The notes under the pieces were generated by a model. The model was not told the DNA's origin. It worked only from the letters and a program-made list of their open reading frames with translations, and ran no database searches. Below are positions 57,645 through 64,000 of a stretch of 64,000 bases of DNA, one piece after another. This DNA comes from Actinocrinis sp035605935 (GTDB taxonomy: Bacteria > Actinomycetota > Actinomycetes > Streptomycetales > Catenulisporaceae): the NCBI RefSeq assembly GCF_035605935.1, contig NZ_DATNGK010000051.1, forward strand, positions 1 through 64,000, in the 5' to 3' direction. Position 1 is the stretch's first letter. Each line of letters begins with the position of its first letter. A program made the position numbers and the translations under genes.

Positions 57645-58718
57645 ATGCCGTACGAGGCCACGGTCCCGGTCCACCGACGACTGCTCTGGCCCGCTGTCAC
57701 CGATGCCGAGCGGCTGATCGGCGCGCTGCCCAACGCCTCGATCGACGCCTCCGGCGCTCAGGGCGTGGCCGGGCGGCTGCGCGTACGCACCCGCGAGCAG
57801 ACCGTCACCTTTCGCGGCGTCGCGCGCATAGTCAATGTCGTACCCAGTTCGCTGCGCGTTTCGATTGAGGTCGAGGCGGTCTTCGGCCGGACCGGTGGCA
57901 CCGTGGAAGGTGTCGTGGAGATCTCGTTGCGGCAGTCCGGCTCCGGCACCCGCGTGGTCGTCGGCGGGCAGCTCGACATCGCGCCTGGCGCCGCGCCCCT
58001 CTCCGCCGAAGCGCTGGACAGCGCGTTCCAGCGGGTCGTGCAGCGCTGGTTCACCGCGCTGGCGGAGACCTCACCGGCCGCGAAGCCAGCCGCCGCGCAA
58101 GAGCATGCCGAGCGACGGGAACTGCCTGACTCGCCCTCGGAACCGCCTGCGACAGAGCCGCGATCCGGATCCGAGACCGACCTTCCGCGGCGGCGCAAAT
58201 CCGACCGAGCGCCGCTGGCTGTCGTACGCGATGTGCGCGATGTGGCTGCGGATCAGGAGGAGCAGGGCAACGGCAAGGCCGCGCCGGTCCAGGTTCCGCA
58301 GCCTGCCGCGCCCGAGGCGCAGGGACCGAACGGCTGGTCCAAGCCGATGCCACACCAGGCTGACGACGACGCGGCAGCTGAGGAGCAGAGCGCTGAATCG
58401 GACTCAGCCGCGCCACTTCCGCCTGCGCCGCATTCGCCCGCACCGCTGCGCCTCGTGACGCCTGAGCCGCAGGCCGCGCCGGTCGTGGATGAAGTGGCTG
58501 AGCCGGAAGCCGCCGAAACCGACGGCGCGCCTGCGGCTGTGGTGGCCGAGGAGCGGAACGAACCGGTCGAACCGGAGCCGGAGCCGGACGACATCTGGAG
58601 CCGGCTGCGCGACCGCAGCCTGCCGCCGTGGATTCCGTTCCTGATCGGCGCCGGTACGGCGACGCTGGCGGCGTTGGCTTTCGTGCTCGGCGCGCTACGC
58701 CGCCGCTACCGCCGCTGA
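57645..58718 (+). CDS. CoxG-like SRPBCC protein with a C-terminal membrane anchor
   Basis: A 357-residue protein in three parts. Residues 1-145 form a SRPBCC/CoxG-type fold (AERLIGALPNASIDASGAQG, GTVEGVVEISLRQSGSGTRV, VQRWFTALAE). A long Pro/Ala/Glu-rich disordered linker of about 180 residues follows. Near the end comes one membrane span (WIPFLIGAGTATLAALAFVL) with a basic tail (RRRYRR). CoxG proteins normally sit beside CO-dehydrogenase genes, and in some cases anchor them to the membrane; no such genes are here, so the partner is unknown. ATG 57645 follows GAGGG by six bases; GTG 57633 is another choice. Confidence 0.75.
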   Translation: MPYEATVPVHRRLLWPAVTDAERLIGALPNASIDASGAQGVAGRLRVRTREQTVTFRGVARIVNVVPSSLRVSIEVEAVFGRTGGTVEGVVEISLRQSGSGTRVVVGGQLDIAPGAAPLSAEALDSAFQRVVQRWFTALAETSPAAKPAAAQEHAERRELPDSPSEPPATEPRSGSETDLPRRRKSDRAPLAVVRDVRDVAADQEEQGNGKAAPVQVPQPAAPEAQGPNGWSKPMPHQADDDAAAEEQSAESDSAAPLPPAPHSPAPLRLVTPEPQAAPVVDEVAEPEAAETDGAPAAVVAEERNEPVEPEPEPDDIWSRLRDRSLPPWIPFLIGAGTATLAALAFVLGALRRRYRR

Positions 58719-58744
58719 ATCCGCGCACTTGCCGATTACCTAGG

Positions 58745-58756
58745 AACACGCCCTAG
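58745..58756. repeat. Solo copy of the MITE tip
   Basis: AACACGCCCTAG is the exact reverse complement of CTAGGGCGTGTT at 52541-52552, the start of the MITE. No second end is seen nearby. CTAG is rare in high-GC actinomycete DNA, so this may be the trace of another element. Confidence 0.35.
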
Positions 58757-58767
58757 ATTCGCGCTGC

Positions 58768-58793
58768 GGAGACGCCGCAAAGGCGGCTTCTCC
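58768..58793 (+). terminator. Hairpin after the CoxG-like gene
   Basis: GGAGA...TCTCC and an inner GCC/GGC pairing around GCAAA form an imperfect hairpin about 50 bp after the stop. There is no T-run. Confidence 0.35.
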
Positions 58794-58925
58794 AGAGAGT
58801 GAGTCTTGTCATCGGATCGAGTGGTTGTCGGCTGAATCGGCGGCATCACCTCCCCCCGACTCCTACTGTGTGCATCACGTTCTGTGCGCGACCGGACGCG
58901 CACTGCAAGTCAGGAGCCGAAGCGT

Positions 58926-59816
58926 ATGTACGTCGAAGGGTGGAACGTCCACCGGGTCGTCCGGCCCAGCCGCCTGGCCAACGCCGTGATCGAACGGCTC
59001 CTGCTGCGGATACTGGACGGCGAGTTTCAGCCCGGCGGCGACCTGCCGCCCGAGGCCGCGCTGGCTCAGGAGTTCGCGGTCAGCCGCACCATCCTGCGTG
59101 AAGCGCTCAAAGCGCTGGAGGAGAAGCGGGTCCTGCGGATCCGGCACGGCCGCGGCACCACCGTGCGGTCCAAGGCGGATTGGAACATCCTGGACCCGCT
59201 AGTCCTCTCGGTGCTGCTGGAGTACGGCGGCTCCGCCACCCTCGCCACTGAGTTGGATGAGGTGCGCACCGCGCTGCACCTGCTCATGGCCGACCTGGCC
59301 GCGAAGCGCATCGAGGCCGAACAGCGTGACGCGCTCGATCTGGCGATCAGCCGGATGCGCGCCTGCCTGCCGAGCGACGTCTCCCCCGGCGACGTCCTCG
59401 GCTACCGCGAAGCCGCACACCAATTCGGGAAGATCCTCGCCGAGGCGTCGTGTAACGAGGTCGCACGGTGCGTCGTGGAGACCATCGACGTCCCGGCATC
59501 CGATGCCGCGCTGGAAGACGAACTGGCTGCGATGGTCAAGACGCAGGAGTTCGCCGAGCGTCTTTACGCCCGCATCGTGCGCGGTACGGAGGCCGGTCGC
59601 GGTATCGAGAGCCCTGCGGTACAGAACAGTGCGCCGGTCGTTGACGATCTGACGCGACGTGAGATGGCCGGTGCCGAACCGAACGCATCGGCTACGACCG
59701 GTCTGCCTGTGCCGAACCAGTCGCCGCTACGCACGCAGCCGGTGCGTAGGCGACCCGGTGTGGAACTGCGCCCGACGATGGTCGGCGCTGGAAGCAGTGG
59801 CCGCTCGCTGCTGTGA
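58926..59816 (+). CDS. GntR/FadR-family regulator with FCD domain
   Basis: A 296-residue regulator. The winged helix is RLANAVIERLLLRILDGEFQ ... LPPEAALAQEFAVSRTILRE, followed by an FCD ligand domain whose metal-site residues (the Asp in LDEVRTALHLLMADLAAKRI and later histidine AHQFGKIL) are partly present. The C-terminal 70 residues are extra and disordered (basic end ELRPTMVGAGSSGRSLL). ATG 58926 has AGGAG eight bases before it. The target is unknown; it may act on nearby metabolic genes. pyrE follows after 146 bp. Confidence 0.82.
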   Translation: MYVEGWNVHRVVRPSRLANAVIERLLLRILDGEFQPGGDLPPEAALAQEFAVSRTILREALKALEEKRVLRIRHGRGTTVRSKADWNILDPLVLSVLLEYGGSATLATELDEVRTALHLLMADLAAKRIEAEQRDALDLAISRMRACLPSDVSPGDVLGYREAAHQFGKILAEASCNEVARCVVETIDVPASDAALEDELAAMVKTQEFAERLYARIVRGTEAGRGIESPAVQNSAPVVDDLTRREMAGAEPNASATTGLPVPNQSPLRTQPVRRRPGVELRPTMVGAGSSGRSLL

Positions 59817-59962
59817 GCAGCCCGCCGCACCAGCTTCCCGGTTGGTGTTCCTTCTCCTGTTCTTTCCTCCTCTCCTCCTAGTCGGGGCGTACCGCGCGCT
59901 GATCCGCGTTCCAGCTGATCCGTATCCTTTGTGGGACGCCCCGACCGGAAGGAATGCCCCCG

Positions 59963-60535
59963 ATGCCGATCACCTTCGCCCCGGAGAGCCAGCACCGCAC
60001 CGCACTGCTCGCGCAGATCAAGGCGAAGGCAGTGGTGCACGGCAAGGTGACGCTCAGCTCGGGCCAGGAGGCCGACTTCTACATCGACCTGCGCCGGGTC
60101 GGCTTGGATGGCGCGGCGGCCCCGCTGGTCGGCCGGGTCATGCTGGATTTGGTCCGTGACCTGGACTTCGACGCGGTCGGCGGTCTGACTCTCGGCGCCG
60201 ACCCGGTCGCCTCGGCGATGTTGCACGCGGCGGCCGCCCACCCGGAGCTGGTGGGCGGCCGCAAGCTCGACGCCTTCGTCGTACGCAAAACGGAGAAGGC
60301 GCACGGTTTGCAGCGGCGCATCGAGGGTCCGGACATCACTGGACGGCGGGTCATCATCGTTGAGGACACCTCGACGACCGGCGATTCACCGCTCGCGGCG
60401 GTCGAAGCCGCGCGCGCCGCGGGTGCGGAAGTAGTCGCGGTCGCAGTGATCGTTGAGCGGGGGGCACAGCCGGCGATCGACAAGGCCGGTCTGCCTTACT
60501 ACGCCGCGTTCAGCCTTACCGATCTTGGCCTGTAA
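59963..60535 (+). CDS. pyrE: Orotate phosphoribosyltransferase
   Basis: A 190-residue PRTase that makes OMP from orotate and PRPP. The PRPP-binding motif is VIIVEDTSTTGDSPLAAVEA, and VTLSSGQEADFYIDLRRVGL and AFVVRKTEKAHG are typical of PyrE. An ATG at 59954 lies only one base after GGAAGG; ATG 59963 is at a proper distance and fits the family start. It stands alone here, apart from the rest of the pyrimidine genes. Confidence 0.93.
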   Translation: MPITFAPESQHRTALLAQIKAKAVVHGKVTLSSGQEADFYIDLRRVGLDGAAAPLVGRVMLDLVRDLDFDAVGGLTLGADPVASAMLHAAAAHPELVGGRKLDAFVVRKTEKAHGLQRRIEGPDITGRRVIIVEDTSTTGDSPLAAVEAARAAGAEVVAVAVIVERGAQPAIDKAGLPYYAAFSLTDLGL

Positions 60536-60692
60536 CTTTCCGCACAGCCAACGCCCTAGGCGTTACCGCACTCATCAAGGCCGAACCCGCGGTCGCCGCA
60601 TAGCGTGCATGAGCGGCGTGATTGTCCCGAATCAGTCCCATCCTCATGCGGCGTAAGGCGAAGGCTCACGTCGAACAGGTAGTCTTCCCCGC

Positions 60693-61445
60693 GTGAGCTT
60701 CCACGCCCTCAGCATCCTCAACCCGGCATCTCTGATCAGCTCGTTCGGCCTGGTCGGCGTCTACGCCATCATCTTCGTCGAGTGCGCGCTGATCATCGGG
60801 TTCTTCCTGCCCGGCGACTCGCTGCTGTTCGTGGCCGGCGTGGCCGCATCCAGCGCCGCGGACAAGCTCGTCGGCGCGCACCTGAACTACGCCGCCCTGC
60901 TGGTGGGTACGCCGATCGTCGCGATCGTCGGTTCGCAGATCGGCCACTACACCGGGGCCCGTTTCGGCCGCAGGCTGTTCGACAAGCCGGACTCGCGCTT
61001 CTTCAAGCGCAAGTATGCGGTGCGCGCCGAGTTCTACTTCAACAAGTACGGCGGCGCGAAGGCCGTACTGGTCAGTCGATTCATCGTCGGTGTGCGCACC
61101 TTCGTCAACCCACTGGCCGGGATGCTGGAGATGCCCGGCCGTACGTTCCTGCTGTGGAGCGCAATCGGCAACATCTTCTGGGTGGAGCTGATGCTGGTGC
61201 TCGGTCACCAGCTCGGCGCGAAGGTCAAGGGCAACATCGACACCACCATCCTGCCGATCGCGGCCGTGGTCGCGGTGATCACGCTGATCCCGCTGGGTCT
61301 AGAGATGCTCAAGGAGCGCCGGGCCGCACAGCGCGGAGAGCTGACCGACCTGCAGCGCTTCGAGCGGGAGCAGGAGGAGCTGTACTACAGCGACTCGGCT
61401 CCGCAGGCACCGGTGCCGGTGGCCGGGGCGCGGCACCGCAAGTGA
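60693..61445 (+). CDS. DedA-family membrane protein
   Basis: A 250-residue integral membrane protein of the DedA family, which is linked to membrane lipid flipping and proton balance. The motifs FVECALIIGFFLPGDSLLFV and LVSRFIVGVRTFVNPLAGML are characteristic, and conserved acidic and arginine residues are present. The tail (about 200-250) is acidic and soluble. The GTG start at 60693 has a TAGTCT about seven bases upstream and no ribosome binding site, so a leaderless message is possible. Confidence 0.92.
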   Translation: MSFHALSILNPASLISSFGLVGVYAIIFVECALIIGFFLPGDSLLFVAGVAASSAADKLVGAHLNYAALLVGTPIVAIVGSQIGHYTGARFGRRLFDKPDSRFFKRKYAVRAEFYFNKYGGAKAVLVSRFIVGVRTFVNPLAGMLEMPGRTFLLWSAIGNIFWVELMLVLGHQLGAKVKGNIDTTILPIAAVVAVITLIPLGLEMLKERRAAQRGELTDLQRFEREQEELYYSDSAPQAPVPVAGARHRK

Positions 61446-61473
61446 CCCGCCACCGGGAGTGACGAGAGCCGCC

Positions 61474-61524
61474 GAAAAGCGGCCGTGACGTGGGAACCGT
61501 CCCACATCACGGCCGCTTTTCCAT
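61474..61524 (+). terminator. Strong terminator between dedA and fba
   Basis: A 22-position stem from 61474-61495 to 61500-61521 with one mismatch and a four-base loop, whose ends are AAAA and TTTT. It works on either strand in principle. Confidence 0.9.
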
Positions 61525-61584
61525 TCCCTTGGGCGGGTCTGCGAGACTGACCGGTGAGAGACAGGATCGTTTCGAGGAGCCCAC

Positions 61585-62607
61585 ATGCCCATCGCAAGCC
61601 CTGAGGTCTACGCGGAGATGATCGACCGGGCCAAGGCCGGCCGGTTCGCCTACCCCGCCATCAACGTGACCTCGTCGCAGACGCTCAACGCCGCGCTGCG
61701 CGGCTTCGCCGAGGCCGAGAGCGACGGCATCGTCCAGGTCTCCACCGGCGGCGCGGAGTTCCTTTCCGGCAGCACGGTCAAGGACATGGTGATCGGCGCC
61801 AGGGCGCTGGCCGAGTACGCGCACGTGGTCGCCGAGAAGTACGACATCAACATCGCGCTGCACACCGACCACTGCCCGAAGGACAAGCTGGACGGCTTCA
61901 TGAAGCCGCTGGTCGCCGTCTCCCAGGAGCGGGTCGCCAAGGGTCTCGAGCCGCTGTTCCAGTCGCACATGTGGGACGGCTCCGCGGTGCCGCTGGACGA
62001 GAACCTGCGGATCGCAGCCGAGCTGCTGGAGCAGACCGCGAAGGCGCGCACCATCCTGGAGATCGAGATCGGCGTGGTCGGCGGCGAGGAGGACGGCGTC
62101 GCGAACGAGATCAACGACAAGCTGTACACCACGCCCGAGGACGTGCTCAAGACCGCTGAGGCGCTGGGCATCGGCGAGAAGGGCCGCTACCTGCTGGCCG
62201 CCACCTTCGGCAACGTGCACGGCGTGTACAAGCCGGGCAACGTGAAGCTGCGCCCGTCGATCCTCAAGGAGATCCAGGACGCGGTCGGCGCCAAGTACAA
62301 CAAGGACAAGCCGTTCGACCTGGTCTTCCACGGCGGTTCCGGCTCGCTGCTCTCCGAGATCCGCGAGGCGCTGGACTACGGCGTGGTGAAGATGAACGTG
62401 GACACCGACACCCAGTACGCCTTCACCCGGCCGATCGTGGATCACGTGTTCAAGAACTACGACGGCGTGCTGAAGATCGACGGCGAGGTCGGCAACAAGA
62501 AGGCCTACGACCCGCGCGCCTACGGCAAGTCGGCTGAGGGCGGCATGGCCCAGCGCGTGGTGACCGCCTGCCAGGACCTGCGCTCCGCGGGCACCAAGAT
62601 CAAGTAG
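61585..62607 (+). CDS. fba: Fructose-1,6-bisphosphate aldolase, class II
   Basis: A 340-residue zinc aldolase of glycolysis and gluconeogenesis. Zinc ligands and active-site parts are NIALHTDHCPKDKLDGFMKP, EIGVVGGEEDGVANEI, LLAATFGNVHGVYKPGNVKL and FHGGSGSLLSEIREAL. The family start MPIASPEVYAEMIDRAKAGR has GAGGAG six bases upstream. It stands alone between two hairpins. Confidence 0.97.
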   Translation: MPIASPEVYAEMIDRAKAGRFAYPAINVTSSQTLNAALRGFAEAESDGIVQVSTGGAEFLSGSTVKDMVIGARALAEYAHVVAEKYDINIALHTDHCPKDKLDGFMKPLVAVSQERVAKGLEPLFQSHMWDGSAVPLDENLRIAAELLEQTAKARTILEIEIGVVGGEEDGVANEINDKLYTTPEDVLKTAEALGIGEKGRYLLAATFGNVHGVYKPGNVKLRPSILKEIQDAVGAKYNKDKPFDLVFHGGSGSLLSEIREALDYGVVKMNVDTDTQYAFTRPIVDHVFKNYDGVLKIDGEVGNKKAYDPRAYGKSAEGGMAQRVVTACQDLRSAGTKIK

Positions 62608-62627
62608 CCGCCGCGTCGGCAAGCGAC

Positions 62628-62667
62628 GAGGGACGCGGCCCGGACGGCAGCCCGGGCCGCGTCCCTC
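62628..62667 (+). terminator. Hairpin after fba
   Basis: A perfect 16-bp stem (62628-62643 with 62652-62667, GAGGGACGCGGCCCGG) and an eight-base loop, but no T-run. Confidence 0.65.
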
Positions 62668-62695
62668 GGTAGCCGGGAAAGTCCGGCTCAGGTAA

Positions 62696-62734
62696 GCTCT
62701 TGTTGCAAGAGGCCCGGTCGCGCTTGCGCCGGGC
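62696..62734 (+). promoter_or_regulatory. Tandem hairpins upstream of purA
   Basis: CTCTTG-TTG-CAAGAG is a short hairpin. It is followed by GCCCGG ... CCGGGC and then TTTG, which looks like a small terminator. They stand between the fba hairpin and ATG 62766 and could be an attenuator for purA or an extra stop for fba. Confidence 0.35.
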
Positions 62735-62765
62735 TTTGACTATGTCCGGAAGAGGTGTAACCGGA

Positions 62766-64000
62766 ATGCCAGCGCTTGTGCTCGTCGGCGCCCAGTGGGG
62801 CGACGAAGGAAAGGGCAAGGCCACCGACCTGCTCGGCGGGTCCGTGGACTACGTCGTGCGCTACCAGGGCGGCAACAACGCGGGGCACACAGTCGTCATC
62901 GGCGACCAGTCCTACGCGTTGCATTTGCTGCCGTCCGGCATCCTGACCCCCGGCTGCATCCCGGTGATCGGCAACGGCGTGGTCATCGACCCGGCGGTGC
63001 TGCTGCAGGAACTCGACGGGCTGACCGCTCGGGGCGTGGACACCTCGAACCTGATCATCTCCGCCAACGCGCACCTGATCACGCCGTACCACCGCACGAT
63101 CGACAAGGTCACCGAGCGGTTCCTCGGCGACAGCCGGATCGGCACTACCGGCCGGGGCATCGGACCGACCTACGCGGACAAGATCTCGCGCATCGGCATC
63201 CGGGTGCAGGACCTATTCGACCCAGGCATCCTGGCCAAAAAGGTCGAGGCGGCGCTGCGTGACCGCAACCAGATGCTGGTCAAGCTGTACAACCGGCGGG
63301 CAATCGCGGCCGAGGCGATCGTCGAGGAGTACCTCGGCTACGCGGAACGGCTACGCCCGCATGTCGCGGACACCTCGCTGCTGCTCAACCAGGCGCTCAA
63401 CGAGGGCAAGGTAGTGCTTTTGGAGGGATCTCAGGGCACGTTGCTCGACGTCGATCACGGCACGTATCCGTTCGTTACGTCGTCGAACCCGACTACAGGC
63501 GGCGCGTGCTCTGGTTCGGGCATCGGGCCTACGAAGATCACCCGCTCGATCGGCATCCTTAAGGCGTACACGACGCGCGTAGGTGCGGGACCATTCCCCA
63601 CCGAGCTGTTCGACGCGGATGGCGAAGCGTTGCGGACGAAGGGCCACGAGCGTGGCGTCACGACCGGCAGGGACCGGCGCTGCGGCTGGTTCGACGCGGT
63701 GATCGCGCGGTACGCGACCCGGGTGAACGGCCTGACCGACTTCTTCCTCACCAAGCTGGACATCCTCACCGGCTGGGAGCGCGTGCCGGTGTGTGTGGCT
63801 TATGACGTGGACGGCGTGCGATACGACGAACTGCCGATGACGCAGACCGACTTCCATCACGCCAAGCCGATCTACGAGTTCCTTCCTGGGTGGGACGAGG
63901 ACATCACCAAGGCCAGGGACTTCTCCGACCTGCCGGCCAACGCGCAGAACTACGTCCACGCGCTGGAGCAGATGTCCGGAGCGCCGATCTCGGCGATCGG
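62766..64000 (+). CDS. purA: Adenylosuccinate synthetase (3' end cut by window)
   Basis: 411 codons of PurA, the GTP-dependent enzyme from IMP to adenylosuccinate; PurB then finishes AMP. The family is about 430 residues long, so only the last few percent are missing. Motifs are VLVGAQWGDEGKGKATDLLG, NNAGHTVVIGDQSYALHLLP, GTTGRGIGPTYADKISR and TSSNPTTGGACSGSGIGPT. ATG 62766 has a short CCGGA upstream, and a purine-rich GGAAGAGG lies farther off. It stands far from the other purine genes, as usual in actinobacteria. Confidence 0.96.
   Translation, partial: MPALVLVGAQWGDEGKGKATDLLGGSVDYVVRYQGGNNAGHTVVIGDQSYALHLLPSGILTPGCIPVIGNGVVIDPAVLLQELDGLTARGVDTSNLIISANAHLITPYHRTIDKVTERFLGDSRIGTTGRGIGPTYADKISRIGIRVQDLFDPGILAKKVEAALRDRNQMLVKLYNRRAIAAEAIVEEYLGYAERLRPHVADTSLLLNQALNEGKVVLLEGSQGTLLDVDHGTYPFVTSSNPTTGGACSGSGIGPTKITRSIGILKAYTTRVGAGPFPTELFDADGEALRTKGHERGVTTGRDRRCGWFDAVIARYATRVNGLTDFFLTKLDILTGWERVPVCVAYDVDGVRYDELPMTQTDFHHAKPIYEFLPGWDEDITKARDFSDLPANAQNYVHALEQMSGAPISAI

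Overview
The window comes from a high-GC actinobacterium close to the mycelial, Streptomyces-like orders. The markers are a near-canonical BldC, valine dehydrogenase beside DUF3073 and a purM-purF-purL-purQ-purS-purC-purB-purD cluster, a dnaK-grpE-dnaJ-hspR-clpB locus with HspR-type (HAIR) operators, the actinobacterial HutF branch of histidine degradation, and several genes with a -10 box directly abutting the start codon (leaderless-type starts). I cannot fix the genus from sequence alone.

Layout. 1-4484 is an accessory region: a SigE-type sigma factor, an unknown 293-aa protein paired with a PIN-domain nuclease, and a complete insertion sequence (3032-4285). The IS abuts the last 66 codons of a tyrosine integrase whose stop lies 10 bp from the 3' end of tRNA-Lys; this looks like the scar of an integrative element. 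4495-5318 holds four tRNA genes (Lys, Glu, Asp, Phe) and a terminator. 5597-5953 encodes a small secreted protein with an internal duplication, followed by the helicase hrpA. 10201-24912 holds bldC, vdh, DUF3073 and the purine cluster, transcribed leftward from purD to purM, with a sterol-carrier-like gene and a membrane protein resembling a metal-site-less M48 peptidase inserted.

24977-36911 is mixed: nitroreductase/HAD pair, a flavin-type oxidase fold, a glycogen-debranching-type glucosidase, a membrane-anchored TIR/NB-ARC/TPR protein (the best candidate for a poorly described defence or signalling system), a GT4 glycosyltransferase, tRNA-Gly, dCTP deaminase and three unknown proteins. 37042-39318 is a large membrane Fe-S oxidoreductase.

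39476-47959 is the histidine-utilisation locus: an RpiR-type regulator and hutH leftward; hutU, an M20 amidohydrolase, hutF and hutI rightward in tightly overlapping order. No HutG-type deformylase is seen, so the M20 enzyme is the natural candidate for the last step. 48097-55410 is the chaperone locus dnaK-grpE-dnaJ-hspR, an apparent MITE, then clpB. 55490-64000 holds an aminotransferase, DUF2617, a CoxG-like anchored protein, a GntR/FCD regulator, pyrE, a DedA protein, fba and purA (cut by the window end).

Functionally the window joins nucleotide synthesis (pur genes, pyrE, dcd, purA), amino-acid catabolism (vdh, hut), protein quality control and a small set of mobile or defence-like genes concentrated at the left end and around 29-32.5 kb.
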